The translations under genes were made by a program, and so were the position numbers. The notes below the pieces were generated by a model. The model made no database searches. It saw only the letters and a program-made list of their open reading frames with translations, and was not told the origin of the DNA. DNA of 64,000 nt from Apophysomyces variabilis (lineage: Eukaryota; Mucoromycota; Mucoromycetes; Mucorales; Mucoraceae), in the NCBI GenBank assembly GCA_002749535.1, contig MZZL01000401.1, positions 1-64,000 of the forward strand, written 5' to 3'. This document shows positions 34,676-48,293 of this stretch, one piece after another. Numbering within the stretch: the stretch's first letter is position 1; every line of letters starts with the position of its first letter.

Positions 34676-37071
34676 GAAGTATAAAGAAGAAGAAATAAAA
34701 ATAAAAAGAGAAACAAAGCGGGAAAGCCGGGAAAATGGTCAGTAAATCCAAAAGGAATTAATAATGGACTCATCAGTCAAGACACAGTCACGGAGCACCT
34801 TGAATGGACCGAGTTTCACCGACAGCCGATTAGACCGTTTATTCCGAACGATGACAGGCACGCCAACCTTCTTTTCTCTTGACATGCGAGGCTATCGTAT
34901 GATAAGCCGTATAAACAACATGATACCAGATCTTTAGGTTGGTGTAACCCATTCAGCTATAATCCGCTATTTTCATATGTCAAAACATCAGAAACTGAGA
35001 TAACCACTCAACTCATGGAAGATCGATTCTCCGATCGCTCCGGGGAAAAGGGAAGACAAATTTGCCGACTCCCTTTTGTCATGGTAAAATCACTCAAAAC
35101 AGAACTATTGCCTGCAAATGTGCAGCTTAACAAACTAAAGCTTAACCCGCTCCGCTCCGAATTTTGGAAAGTAAGCACGTTTGTTCTGTCAATGTTGTCC
35201 CTCTGTAGTACAGATAGATCCATGCACCGATCGCATGTGAAAATTGCTGCACTACATAGCATCGGCCTACTCTGGTCGATCCCACTCCAATTCCCGCTCT
35301 AAACATACGATATAGCTAGATTATTTTCTGTTGGACGACAATACTCCTCTCTCTCTCTCTCTCTCTCTGTAGAGTCTTATCACGTTCAGAAAAAGAAAAA
35401 GCAAGCTGCGTTTTATAAACATACTACGTTTTCCTTCTTGTCCCCGATTTTCCTTTCAACCTTCTATGCAGTTAGAATAATCCTCCAAGAAAATGGCAAA
35501 GATATGCAATGACTAGAAAAACCTTCTAAAGCGTATTCACATGATATACGGTTCCCTGCATAACGCCACGATCGCACTTTTTGCCTTCATTAATCGCTAC
35601 TACTATACAAACGCGTTTCACAAACAATAAGTAGACATTTCCTGGAACTATGCATAGCACGTCAATAGTCTGAGTTAAAAAGCTTAATCTTTGTGTCAAA
35701 TGTGCCGCAGAAGATTGTAGGCGCTTGATGCGATGGATCGTATGCAGTCTGACATATATATATGTATGTACGTGCACAGGCGTGCAATTGAGCATTAGCA
35801 TGCTGTTTCTTGCCTCATCTTAGCTTTCTCTACTTTTCTACTTTTAGAGTTAGTAATCGTAGCTTGGGAAGATGGTAAAATACACATCGATTGTATGCAC
35901 AGAGAAAATGGAAGAATTATTTTACATTCATGTGTTTGTTATGGCTGGCTAAATTTTCTGGTCCGGTAAGGTGCTTCTGACTATGAAACCGACTGAACCG
36001 AGTATAGAAGACTGTGGTAATTTCGAAAAACGAGAGGATAAACAGAAAGTAGCGAGGTTCAGCACTAACACACTCTAATATGTTCTTTAATTAGCATGGA
36101 TTCTCATCAGAAATGTTCGTCCATTTTGGCTATGCTAACATGCGATAACTAAGGGTTCTTCGTTTTCGAATCTAGAAAATTATTAGGAACTTGATACTGA
36201 TTATGTGAGGATAGATATCTAGCATAGTACACAGCAAAGGATTCGATTTAACTTACCATGCCACGAACTTGACTATACAATGCCTTCAGTTAATGTTAGA
36301 ATGCTTAAACAACTGGAAAACGTCAACAGGGGCTAATGAGAGAACACACTGCAACAGCATGAAGCAAGCGGAAAGCTTTTGGAGGGTCTGGTTCTCCTCT
36401 TGTTCTTTGATACGAAACGCTTGTTCATTTTCTAGTATGGATTAGGGATAGTTTATCTTGTGACTTTCTTCCGTTATATACTGGCGGTAATTCCAATTTA
36501 CCTTGACAAATAACGTTACTATTTTTCCGAGTATAGTTTTGGTTACATCATTTTGTAACCAACTAACCTGAGACAGGTAAAAAAACTATATAAATCCACT
36601 GCCATCGGAGTTGGTCAGGAGCCTCCTGGTACAATTTGACGAGAGCGGAGTGAAAAAGAGGACAAAATCTTTTTTATATCTCTTTTAGTTTGCTTTATCT
36701 TTTTCCCGATTTCTGCTCGAGACATATCTAATATCCACATTTGTTAATTCACTTTGTGGCTGTGCCGCCAAGAGAACGAAGCTCGATGTAGCTAGTTTTC
36801 CTTATTCTATAGCGGTTATAAGCCATAATTAGAAATAATCTACAGCTCAATTCGAATTGATATTGATTCACTTCCATCTCTTAGAAGTTCTCCTCCAATG
36901 TAAATATACGTAGTTCGTTTTTTAGTTCGTTTTTTCTTGGTGTTAAATCTAATAAAGAGATCCGAAAGAGATTCATCGACTTATGGGATTTTTGACTTAT
37001 AGTTAGGATTTTATGTTAAAATATCTCTGACATTCTGGACAGACACGAAATACTCAAGTGACCATTATACT
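34676..37071. other. Gene-poor region upstream of the RhoGEF gene
   Basis: No convincing coding sequence in about 2.4 kb. It contains a CT microsatellite (35347-35368). The short frames present lack protein-like composition or splice partners. It may include the RhoGEF promoter and 5' UTR. Confidence 0.55.
35347..35368. repeat. CT dinucleotide microsatellite
   Basis: About 11 tandem CT units in non-coding sequence. Confidence 0.9.
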
Positions 37072-37378
37072 GTGATGGATAACGCGCCTATCCACCAACA
37101 CGATGATATCCGTAAGCATGTAGAAAACCGTGGATATCACTGCGTAAACCTCTCATCCTATTCCCCAGAGCCGAATGACATTGAGCAGTTTTGGTCCATT
37201 TGCAAAAGCAAGCTCAAGAGGGAGAAGCTTTTGAAAGAAGCGACCCTGACATCCGGGATTCAAATGGCTTGCAATTAGATTTTCATTGGCAACCTTCGAC
37301 GATTTTTTCAAATATTGTATTACTAAGTTCGATGATTGCTTGAATAACATGCAGCGATTTTGGATGAGGTGTGGTTGA
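37072..37378 (+). pseudogene. Tc1/mariner-type (DDE_3) transposase, C-terminal relic
   Basis: MDNAPIH followed by NLSSYSPEPNDIEQFWS is the second-D and final-E region of Tc1/mariner DDE transposases (the usual form is SPELNPIEQFW). After an in-frame stop at 37276-37278 the homology continues in another frame (around FDDFFKYCITKFDDCL) to about 37378. The N-terminal DNA-binding half and the first catalytic D are absent. No terminal inverted repeats are recognisable. Confidence 0.7.
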
Positions 37379-38145
37379 TCTTCTTCTGCCAAAAAAGGAA
37401 TGCTCGTGCCACAATCGCTTCTTCATCCCCGGTTTCAAAGTTGTTTTAAACTGCGACAACGCGACGACATTTAATTAACAACCAGTCCGTTTCTTTCATG
37501 GATTCTCACTGATAACTCTTGAACCGTGACGAGATCCACTTCATAAATACTTTCAGCTAGTAAAAATGGAACCTCAGTATTTTATTTCAAAAAGTTAAAA
37601 ATCACATGTAGCAAATTCACTAGCCGGATTTTGAAAACTGAGCTTTGACACTAACAAAGCAGACATTTTTAATGCCAATCGACTGCAACCTTTTTTTCCC
37701 AAAAATAATTTCGTAACCGATGAAAATCGCTGTATAAGAAGAGGAACGAAAAGCCAAGGAATATCAATTGAAGCGGGGAGCTAATCGTTGCGTCCTTGGG
37801 ATGAGAAAAGTCGTTTAAGGAGCAAAAACTAGCAGACATCGTTTAGTGTCATGGGTTCGGTAAACATCTGACATTCATGCCTTATAAGTGGTACAATATA
37901 TTCCAAGACAAACCGGACTTTAATGAAGCAAGAATTAAATAATCAGTTTTCGCATACTGTAAACTGTGTTTATGATCTTTCCCCATGTTCTCAGGACGCA
38001 TAAATATCAGGTACGGCCCAATTAAAATGACTGAAGCCACGTTCATTCCATAAAATAAATAGTAGGTTGCATTTTACGTCCCCTGTTATCCAGTTTAACA
38101 ACACTTCTGGTGGGCCTCTTATTTCCTTTTTTAATTCTATTTTTA
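37379..38145. other. Intergenic, nothing recognised
   Basis: AT-rich sequence between the transposase relic and the 3' end of the NDUFAF4-like gene, with no ORF of note. Confidence 0.55.
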
Positions 38146-38900
38146 TTATTCTTCAAATAGTTCTTGTAACTGTCGCTGCCTCCTTTCCTCTAACGTTTCC
38201 CGTTTACCGCCAGCAGGTTCTCCTTGATGATGGTCTTTCATAGCCTCTTCTTTCTCTTTCCGTAATCGCTCGTTTCTTTTCTCAGCATCTTGCACCGCTC
38301 TTAACCAGTCTTGCTTATCATTAACCCATACAGCATCTAACCGCTCGCCGTTTTCAATAGCGGCAGCAGGCATGACAGCCATCGTATTATAGTATTTAAA
38401 TAGCGTATCTATATCTTTAGTATCCACATGATGTTTTTTAGCAATTGCTTGAATGGTATCGTTGTGTTTGCCAGATTCAATTCGTTTCCGCATCTCCAGA
38501 ATGGAAAATAGCTCGTCAATCGACAAGTTGGCCGTCTGATCAAGTGATTCTGCCTCCTCGATACGCTGACGTTCATGGAGAATGCGGAGCATGGCGTCGT
38601 TTGGACGCATTTTTGTTCGCGTTGGCTCCACCTTGACAGGCCCTAGCTCGGTTAACTTTCTGTGTAGTTGAGGATCGCGACTGTCTTCAATGATAAAGTC
38701 CGTCTTGATTTCTATTGTTGAATGGTAATGGTGACTTTAATAACGGGGGTGCGGTGAGTTTATTTTCGCGGTTTACCTGCCGCTGTTGGTTCCTGCGATC
38801 GAAGCTGGGAAGGCGATTCACGGGGTACACTGGCAAGTGTCTCTGGTCTGGCCTTTCGTGGTAATTGCCTTGCAGCATGCTTAGAAGTTTGAGCTCCCAT
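38146..38900 (-). CDS. NDUFAF4-like protein (putative complex I assembly factor)
   Basis: Two exons (38900-38777, 38711-38146; 65-nt intron) give 229 residues. The start at 38900 gives MGAQTSKHAARQ. The MG start resembles the myristoylated N-terminus of animal NDUFAF4. The middle (SIDELFSILEMRKRIESG, then a helix ending in IDTLFKYYNTMAVMP) matches the C-terminal pattern of NDUFAF4, in which a short helical pair ends in LLKYF. A charged coiled tail follows (EKRNERLRKEKEEAM). If correct, the protein sits on the mitochondrial inner membrane and helps build respiratory complex I. Assignment is by pattern only. Confidence 0.55.
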
Positions 38901-39954
38901 GTTGAAGTTGTTCTTGTTAAGAAAAAAGGAAAAAATGATGAGCGAGAAAGTCACCGTCACTTGTCCAAATTAAGCAAATCTATGGACGAGCGTGAATAGC
39001 AATGCCAGATACTATAAATCTCTCATTAATGCACGCATAATAGCCATCGTCAAGTCTGCTTATTTTACGAACCAACGAGCTTTCAAATTGAACATCGTCT
39101 TGTTGCGTTTACAAGGCAGGTAACAATAAGGCCAAAACATACCGTTCCTAATGGCAACACGCAAATTGTTGGAAATTCGGGTTGCTGTGTACATAACGTC
39201 ACTAACCCACCCGACTCTTTTTCCTTTCCCAAGTATCAACGTCGAAGAAACAAAGTCAATACATTGAGTGATGCAGATGAAGGATAGATTTACGACCATC
39301 TACAACTGATATACCAGATGGGTCAACATCTTTCACGTTTTCTACAGCCTAACCTAAAACTGGATGAATGGGTAAAATTATCCGTGGAGAATCATAATCC
39401 GTGCCCTTCCCGTACTGATTTGCTAATAAACGCTAAGGGGATATGGGATGCTTTATTTTATTACCTTAACCGGAATCTCATTGCCTAGTGGTCTGACGGC
39501 TCCCTCTTCTTACCGTTCTGTTGACCCAAATGACCGCCACCGGGATCAGTTGTCCTTGTGTCTTATTTTCAATTTTTCCTTTCCTTGTTTCTTATTGTGA
39601 GCTTCTTAACTAAAGAATATTCTTCCACTGCTTATTACTGATTATTTTTTCTTCCTTTGTTTGCTACTAAAGGCTGTGCATCGGACAGCAAAACTGGGAA
39701 TTGTATTGAGCAAGCAGCATTTTAGTATTTTCCCAAGAACTTTAGGCTGGTAGTGATTTAAGTGTGTCCCTGATGACTTGCAGGTGTGACAATGGGCCAG
39801 CAACTTGATATCTGATCTTTCTACCATTCTGATTACGGTTCCTTCTGCACTATTTATCAACGGTTGTACAACCTAATGAAATAAAGCATCGGACATAAGC
39901 GGAGAGGGATTCACATATATATTTCAAACATCCAGATGATTGATAAGTTCTTAT
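38901..39954. other. Intergenic, no gene seen
   Basis: Contains short frames on the minus strand (39060-39299, 39642-39860) with no recognisable domain. Nothing else is evident. Confidence 0.5.
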
Positions 39955-40534
39955 CTACAAAGGTATGGCCCAATGCGGGGCCAGTATAGGTGATTCGATA
40001 TCTTCATTACTGCTAGTACTGCTGCTTTCACTAGCACTACCTAGACTCGATCTTCGTCCATTGTCCACCATAAGACCGAGTTTGGTGTTCCAAACGGCTG
40101 ATGTCTGATAGTCAGGTTTGCTGAAGAATCTGGATTCGCTTCGGGAAGGTTTCCATAACGATCCAACATCGTGAATAAATGTACATCGCGCACCATACGG
40201 GCAGGCACCGTCAAAATGATAGGCGCGGCAGATGCGAGTTTTATATCGACTATGTCTAGGAATGGCACGCAGCTCGGCGTCTCCATGGGCGTATCGACAT
40301 TTCTTCCCGTATCTGTTGATGTATAAAAGAGTTGAGATCTGGTGTCGAACAGGACAAAGAAAAATGCGCATTATATTTTTACCTGCATTGACCCAATTCG
40401 GTCCAGTTCCGGCAATACTCGGTTTTATACAACATGATCTGCTTAACATTCGACATGGAAGAGGATTTTGACTTTTCCTTCGTTAAACCGAGATCACTAG
40501 CCCAAGGCAGCAAATATACATCGTCGAAATCCAT
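39955..40534 (-). CDS. Tandem CCCH zinc-finger protein (TTP/Zfs1-like)
   Basis: Two exons (40534-40383, 40312-39955; 70-nt intron inside finger 1) give 169 residues starting MDFDDVYLLPW. Both fingers have the C-X8-C-X5-C-X3-H spacing of tristetraprolin-type proteins and the YKT lead-in: YKTEYCRNWTELGQC with YGKKCRYAHG, and YKTRICRAYHFDGAC with PYGARCTFIH. Family members bind AU-rich elements in mRNA 3' UTRs and promote decay (S. cerevisiae Cth2, S. pombe Zfs1). The C-terminus is Ser-rich and short. Confidence 0.85.
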
Positions 40535-40842
40535 TGGTCACAATAACGAAAAAGCAAGAACAAAATAAACAAAGGAAAGATATCGAAACAGTAAGTTACA
40601 GAGCAAATAGAAAGAAAAAAGAAATGAAGAGAGAAGTGGATTAAATAGGGTAAATGAAGAAGAAAAGGAAAGATGTGTGTGTCTGTAGGAAATTCTGAAG
40701 TATTTTATCATGAAATAAAGTCAAGTGGTCTATTACTCTTGTTTCATTCAACCTTGTTACAGGTAAAATTTTGTTTTTGGGGGGTGAGGACAAAGAAAAT
40801 GACAACAATAGAAAAAAGAAAAGATCAAGTTATATGTATGTG

Positions 40843-41249
40843 CTACTGAAATTCGCCGCATTGTTGATCACCTCGCAGACAAAGGTACCAGTCGCCCATA
40901 CGGCACTTGATATCCATTGGAAGGGGACAAGGGCACTCAGACGGTTCGTCCACACAGGCAGATGTATGAGAACACACATATTTATCACATGGGCCTAGTT
41001 TAATAAGGAGCATATGAGAATTGAGCAAAGGAGAGTTTGGACAAAAAGACCGATAATGGGTAATATACCTAGGTTTGCTCTCATGGATGACCGCACTTCT
41101 GGTTCTCCAAATGACGTGTCGGCCTCATCTCGTTTATTTCCAAACACTATATTTTTAAAGTCAAATGCTACGCATAGTGTACATAATGCCAATGAGCTGA
41201 TCACAACAAGAATCAACCGTTGCATGGCCCTGACTTGGAAAGAACCCAC
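40843..41249 (-). CDS. LCL2-like secreted cysteine-rich protein
   Basis: Two exons (41249-41069, 40994-40843; 74-nt intron) give 110 residues. A signal peptide is clear (LILVVISSLALCTLCVA); the start may be 41249 or the second ATG at 41225. The mature part ends in a cysteine motif (CDKYVCSHTSACVDEP, then SECPCPLPMDIKC) that matches the family of long chronological lifespan protein 2 of fungi, implicated in ER-associated degradation. The length fits. Confidence 0.65.
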
Positions 41250-43462
41250 AGGACCCCGAAACAGAAAGCCAAAAAACCAGTTTCATGGATGTGACTTGGA
41301 GAATTGTACTACCGAATCTTGCTAAAACAAATGGACAATAAGAACACCTGGCATTCAACATGCAAAAGGCAGAAAGACATATATACATACACACAATATC
41401 ACTCTTTAGAAGTGCATGTTAATGTTTATTGTTGTACATAGGTGCTACCTGTAAAGAAAATCATGTTCCCAGTGTTCACTTGAGCGCCCAGCATATTCTG
41501 TGCTGCGCTATTGGTAAAAAAAATAAAGTTTCATCTTATGAATTTCCTCGACATACTAAACTGGAACTAGCACCACCTTAGCGTGGCAACGAAATGAAAC
41601 TATCTTATCCACTCTATTTTAGCATCACAGTAGCTCTTATGTAAACCTTGGTATATTAGTATAGTAAAGAAGAGACACGCATTTTAATACATCTCCTTGT
41701 TCTTAAACTTTAGGTTCATGTACATAATTTCAGTCTTCATTCCCGCCTGAAATAAAGTATATTATGCTTTTTAGACTTAAATCTAACAAAGTCAACTTTG
41801 GAAGTAGAAAGAAGTCTATATCGTTCTATAGACATAAGAACAAACTGTACAATGCATATTTTTCTTTCTTCTTTCTAGGCAATTAGAATAGTTTTTTTTT
41901 TCATTAACTTCATACTTAACTATAGAACTATGAATATACTTGGTTTGAAAGCAAAGATAATCATCCGGGAAGGATTTATGTTGTAATAATTAATTTAACA
42001 AGTTTTCTTTTTCCTTTGTGTAAAATACACACAGGGATCACACTCGTCGAGTATCAATTGCTTTTTCGACGTCCAACAATCATCGGTCAAGCGCACGTTC
42101 ACTGTTCCTTTTTTGTTTCGTTACACAATTCCTATTAGTTTTTCCCATCCAGTCTCTTTTGGCTAACAGGCCTTTTCGACAAAGTAGAACATCATAATCG
42201 ATCAGTAATAGTGCAAAACCATGTGGATTGTGCACTCAGTTACATATCTTGCTTTGGTTTCCGTCCAAGTAGTTTTCTTTTTGAAAAGGTAAAGGCCGTC
42301 TCTCGCTGCTCATTGGCTATAGGCTCTGTAACGTGTCTGACATTCCTGGTGGCCTTACAGTCGCGATCTCCAGAACCTCTATGTTACTCACACTACACGA
42401 AGGCATGCAATACCTGACTCCACGGATTTTTCAAGTTTCACGGTTTCTCTATGCTCCAAGCTTAGGACAGACTTTCGACGTCTTAGACGTGTCAGCTCCA
42501 CGACCTTGCATCTTCATTTGGCTTCATTTCCTTTAGACTTTCTTTTAATAATTGGAAATCCAGCTTATCTCCCTTCAAAATCGTTACTGAACATTGCACT
42601 TCCGGAAGTGAACAATGTCCTTTTCATTATAGAATAGTTTTTGAGTATTAGTTCGTACTATTATAGTCAATACTTTGTATCTTATTTACTAATTTTACAT
42701 CGTGAAGGTACCTAGTTAAAAGCTACCATTGCAATTCTTCCATACATAAATCAGTGGAGTATTTTTTACTATCTTTGCCAATGAAATAGATGTCATCCTA
42801 CATGAAAATCCTATCTTTGTATCCCCTTTATTTGCCTAATTAGGTTAAATAATAAATAAAGCGCAATTCTACCCATGGGTCATTCATATCAGTTTGGTAA
42901 TCGTCATAGTGCAATCACCCATAACTGCAAGACATTAACTTCATTAGAGAAATATACATAACGCCAAAATTCAGTGATAGAAGCTAGTTCAACTGTCCGA
43001 GACATGCACAAAGGTTCGTTGAACCTATCAATACTGTATTTGAGTTTGGGACCTGATTGTTTCCTTTTTCGAGTCCAGAGATAACCGGTTCCCTCCATTG
43101 CTATGGTTATCGGTTACAAGGTAATACAACTTCTGTACACACTTACACTTAATCATGTTACCATATCCTCTGCATCCTGTCACTTCTCATTGAATTAGTC
43201 CAGGTGCCTCACCGTGGTTGCCTTTTTCGAAGATTTTGTGTATCCCAAAAGACAAGGATTATTCATTTCTTCACTACTAATCAAATCCGTATTTGTCATT
43301 ATCTTTGAATTAATTCCTTTTGAATGAATAGTTTATAATGTAAAATCTGCCAAAGAAACAAAAGGATTAGATACAGAATAAAAACTGACCCTCCAATGTA
43401 CTAAGCTTCATTATCATCCGTACATTTCTCTTATCACTGTTCCAAAAAAATTACGAACAGTT
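41250..43462. other. Gene-poor 2.2 kb region
   Basis: AT-rich. The only longer frames are at 42211-42536 on + and show no protein-like pattern or domain. No repeat was recognised. Confidence 0.5.
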
Positions 43463-45454
43463 TTATTCGGACGGATCCACCGCGTCCAATGCCTTGGCAA
43501 ACATGTTCAATAAACGTTCCCTATCCTCAAGTCCTACACTAACACGCACTAAATGTCTTGTTACGCCAAACTGCTCTACCCAGTCTAACTCCGTGAAATG
43601 CGCTAGAAGAGCGTAGGGTGATACCAACGTAAAATTAGTTCCCAGAGAAGGTCCTTTTGCGCTTTCGAGATGATCATAAAATTGTGCAGCGTGCTTCTCG
43701 CTTGAAAGTACCATAGAAAATAATCCACCGTAGCCGCCGTTGGGCGTTTTTACCGCATCGTAATTCTCTCGGCATGTATATTTGGGATAAAACACTTTCT
43801 TCACTATTTTCAACAGAAACTCGGTTAATCTTGTCCATTGGCTTCCCATTCTTGTCCTGGTACCTTTTGGGTGAGATATCAAATAATCGCAGAGAGCTTC
43901 TGCATTTTCATTGATAAGTTTGGATCGATCTTTAAATGTTCTCGAGTTACGCTCCAAAAATATAGCATCCTCCGGCCACAAAAGGTCTTCATATTCCTCT
44001 TTCAAGATTTCCTCGAGAAGGTCATGATACTGACGATGTGGGTTCAACACCATACTAAGTGTAATAACATATGTCAGCTGCTATTCTTATTCGCTATTTT
44101 TCTCTTACCTTCCACCCATGACATTGCTATCTCCGGAGAAGATCTTTGTCAGACTGCTGACAACGATATCTGCATGCTGTAGTACGCTCACGTTGCAGAA
44201 ATTACCGATTGTTTCGTCCACAACAATTAAAAAGCCATACTGATCTGCTAACTCACGGAGACGCCGAAGATTTGGAGATTTAAGAAGGGGATTGGAAGGT
44301 AGCTCACAAAACAAGCTTAGTATTCTTTCGCCCGAGTGCAACAAGTGTTCAAGTTTGTCGATATCACCATCCTCTCCCAACCCAAAGAAATGGCAGCCAG
44401 CGCCAAACTTTTGGAGGATTTTGAGAGTGTCCGTATAGGGAAATCTGAAAGTTGGCAGATTATAAACATTTGGGTTCAATTCACAATGCTCATAACACAT
44501 TACCCGAAGCATACGCTCTTTCGTGAAGCATCTCCTATTTTCATTGCACATTGATGGGCATGATAAATAGCGCTCATACCACATGGATACAGATAAACCT
44601 CTCTCTCGGAAAGTCCGGTAATTCCACGGTCACCTTCCTGTTGGCGTTGTTGTTGTATGGTCTCTTCACTGCCAGCTTCAGATATGACACCAGCGATGCG
44701 TCGCCGAAGAGCCCGCTTTGCCTGATCCGCAAAGGTTACAGGAAGATTGCGACCATATCGTTCTTCTAAATAAGTGAAATGATCGCCTTCTTCTTCTGAT
44801 GTTTGTTTTGTTGCTGTCGTTGAGGGGCGCGAATAGCGTCCTCTATGTTTAGGTTTGATTTCCATTGTATCTGCATCCGCTTTCGGTGTTTCGTCCAGAA
44901 GGCGTAAACAGTATTCTGCTGCACGTGAAGAGAAAATATCACCAGCATGTTGCCAAAACTGTTTCGCAACGCCGAAAGCGTCTTTTGGGAAGAGGACAAT
45001 GAATACAAATACGCGCTGTAGCTCGTTGGCAGCATGTGTCGGAGGCGCAATCTCAAAATCGGCAATGCGAATTAATCCGCTGCTTTGCTCACTGGCAGGT
45101 TGGTAATAACGTCGCATGAATTCACGACATTGGTTGGCTACTTTCCTTGACGGGAAAAGCATGCATGACTCTGTTGGTTTGCCGAATTTGCCTAATAAGC
45201 GGGTACTGAGCTTAGCAGAAAAGTCAGTGTTGTATTGAACCGTAAGCTGACTGGAAACGAAGCTGTACCTTTTGTACCACGGGGTGGATAAAGAAGCGAG
45301 GGTACCCACTCTGCATTTTAGAAGTAACCTTGGGATCGCCTTCTTCGTAACCAATATTGTCTTGCCATGTCGGAAACATGACCGAGACAGCATGAGGTGT
45401 GTGCGCTGGAATGGAAGCACCAACTTCTTTAGGAGGCTCAGGGACCCCGATCAT
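43463..45454 (-). CDS. STR2: Cystathionine gamma-synthase, fungal type
   Basis: Four exons (45454-45269, 45210-44504, 44444-44109, 44054-43463) close in frame to 606 residues. The enzyme makes cystathionine from cysteine and an activated homoserine ester (transsulfuration toward methionine). The N-terminus carries the fungal signature around [17 protein letters not shown] and [14 protein letters not shown]. The PLP fold follows, with [24 protein letters not shown] and the Schiff-base lysine in [16 protein letters not shown], then the small domain ending in [16 protein letters not shown]. An extended insert (around residues 180-280) is typical of the fungal enzymes. The cytosolic location is inferred. 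Confidence 0.88.
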
Positions 45455-46262
45455 AGTAGTAAAAAAAGGTAAAAGAATGAAGAAACTGAGGTAAGAATGA
45501 CTCAGAAGTATTTGTTAGTTAAGAAGTGACACAAGATCCTGCTGGCGAACACTGTCCAATGGGAATCCACTGATGGGTAATTGCATGCTTTCATCTCGCT
45601 TAGAGACCCAAGTCCGATCAGTCAGATCACTCCGGCTCTCTTTTGTGCAGTGCGTCTCCAAAATGACAACTACTTCTATCTCCGAAGACTGGACCTGCAC
45701 AAAAGCCTGAAGTCAATCTTGTGATACCAATTTTAAGTTATCAAGGTTAGATGGGTTAACCAGCGACATGAAGGCCCTGCCAACATACTTCGCTGACTGT
45801 AGCATTGATAGACGTATGCCATGAAAGTAAATGTAGCTGACCTTTCGAATTCAAAGAATGATTGATCCTTCCTTCATTTTACAAGCACACATTTACCTGG
45901 TGCTAGAGTATCTTCAAACCAAAAATATAATCAACATAATAAGGAAATTTCTCAAGCCAGCTGTCTCCAACTCATTGAAGGGTAGATATCCCATGCCTGA
46001 AGGGATAATGAATTAGCGGTGATGACTCGGCATATTTATGCTATACTGTTGGTTAGCTTAACCCGGCTTTAAGTTGTTACCGTTTCTATAATAATCCTGT
46101 AAGACGTGATATCAGTGTTTTGTATTCAAGGAAATAATTTTACACGATCACTTTTTTCAAAGGGAGAGCTGTCGTTTGCAATGCAAGGTTCTTGTGTCAC
46201 GGACCTTTTTCTTGCAAACGATTATAGCAGTCACGCGGAAATTTTGGTTTGAGAAAGGCAAA
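45455..46262. other. Divergent intergenic region between STR2 and DBF4
   Basis: About 0.8 kb holding both promoters. I see no ORF and no binding site that I would name with confidence. Confidence 0.5.
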
Positions 46263-47895
46263 ATGGGTACGCGATGCACATTAAAGGAAAAAGCTTACAT
46301 CCTCAGTATGCAAGCGGTAAAGCCTCACGATGCGCCGGAACAGAATCGTCCAAAATCAGTTGAGGAATGGGCTAAGTATTACCGCAAGCTATTTCCTACG
46401 TACAAGTTCTACCTGGACAATGTGGATGACGCTAGGAAAAAACGACTTGAGGGACGATTGACGCTTCTGGGAGCTGTAAATACGAAACAACAAGAAAAGG
46501 GACTTGGAAATTTAAACCGACTTAATGTATGATAGAAAATCGAACCATTCTTCTCAGCCAAATGCACTCATCTGGTTACTACTCGTCCTTTGCAACCACT
46601 GCAAGAAAATGCACCCGCCGATGACATCGTGAGCAAAGCTCAAACCATGGGCCTGAAGACATGGAGCTTGGAGAGTACGTATGATTGCGTCGATTAACAA
46701 AATGTATGAATCTTACAGGGTTTCTTTGATAGAGCTTGTGAATATCGTGCAGCACCTTGTTGAAAAACCTAGCGGAGGACGGCGACTGGAACCAGCTGCA
46801 AAGCAGAAAGATCTTGATCGATTGCTTCAGGACGAAAAAAAATACGGAGTGAGCACTGGTCGTGCTGTTCAGCGGCCGCACTATGTGAATTTTGAAGGGC
46901 CGTATGTGATGGTAGAGGATATGACGGGTGTGCATCGTCCTGTGGTCGTGCGAGACTACGGGCGGACTGCTATCGACCCATCGTTTGCTGGTAATGAACA
47001 TCCGTGGCCGTACCTGAAGGACACCCCACCAGGAAGATCCCCCTTTGGCTTGTCTACCCAGGGGCAAAAACCGGCTCAACCAACAAAAGAGGTTCCACAG
47101 GCAAATGCTGCGGTTCCTCCCGCCAACGTAAACCACATACCAGAACAACCATGCGCTGATAAAGAAAATATGCCAATACAACCGTTACAAAGACAGGATT
47201 CCGCATCCATCAACTTGCAGGCCTCTGGCTATCAGCAATCCACGCAAACACAGACACAAATGTCCAGATTCACATCGGGGTCGGTCATGATTCATGCAGA
47301 TGGTCGACGAACTCCTCTTGGTGACAACGTCACACGACTACAGCGACGTATGTTCGACAATACCCTTCAAAACATCCAGAACAAGCAGATCCAGCCAACA
47401 CCAGCGGGTAAAAATGGACAACAACCTGAACAAAAGATTCGTGCTATGCAGAAACGAACATTGCATCGAGTGGCGCGGGATTATGAACTGGGATACTGTG
47501 AAAACTGTAAAGTTAGATTTAAATCCATGGCAGAGGTAAAAAAAAAAAAAAAGGCCGGGGCTATGTCGGTTTGGACATCTTGCTCACCCAGGATTCTTTT
47601 TGTTTTTTAATGGCAGCATATCAAAGAAGAATCACATCAGACATTTATACGTGATTCTAATAATTTCCGTGAACTGGATACCATCTTGAATACCACTCGT
47701 CGACAGTATAAGAGTCCTCTGCCTGAGTTTATGAAGCAATCGGTGCATTCAAACATTGATGGGGCAAATGTCCAGTTCCAAACGAGTAATAAACGGCGGC
47801 GAGAGGAATCGGAACGACCTGCGGAGAATAGTAAAATACCCAGTAGTCCTGTCAAGCACGACAGCTGGGAGAAATATCACCACGTGTTTTTGTAA
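46263..47895 (+). CDS. DBF4: DBF4, regulatory subunit of Cdc7 kinase
   Basis: Four exons (46263-46475, 46536-46678, 46719-47535, 47617-47895) close in frame to 483 residues. All three DBF4 motifs are visible: the N-terminal BRCT-like motif N (IEPFFSAKCTHLVTTRP, then a KA...G.KTWSLE block), motif M (PYVMVEDMTGVHRPVVVRDY) and the C-terminal CCHH zinc finger (YCENCKVRF, then H and H in exon 4). DBF4 activates Cdc7 to phosphorylate MCM and fire replication origins. A start 29 codons upstream (46176) is possible, but MGTRCTLKEK fits a short N-terminus better. The last intron carries an A14 run. Confidence 0.88.
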
Positions 47896-48293
47896 AGAGG
47901 AGGTGTAATGTATAAATGAACCTATGCTTGTATTGCCCATTGTAAAAAAGACCAATAAAATGATTATTTAATTATGCCCTATGTTATGTGTTGGTACATT
48001 GGTAGATGTAGGTAAGAGGCAATACAGTATGAACAAGTGATAGTCAACTTAACACAAAGACAGCTTTATTAAACACCTATCTAGTGAAAAATGCGCTTCG
48101 ACATTCGCGGTATAATCAGGAGATTGAGCTGGAGTAATTCCTTCTCCCGAACCAACATAATGTACCAACCAGTACGAATAGAAAGTAGTCAGTCTGGCAA
48201 GAAAGTCTTGCCAATTTTCTGAGGTAAAAAAAAAAGACCAGCACAGAAAATTTTGGCTTTGTTCTTCATGACAGCACTTTCGCATTGCTTCCC

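Noticed and set aside
39642..39860. 72-codon minus-strand frame with a Cys/His cluster
   Set aside because: The C/H spacing fits no zinc-finger class and there is no supporting context.
42211..42536. Overlapping plus-strand frames
   Set aside because: No recognisable pattern, and the two frames compete. I could not build a gene.
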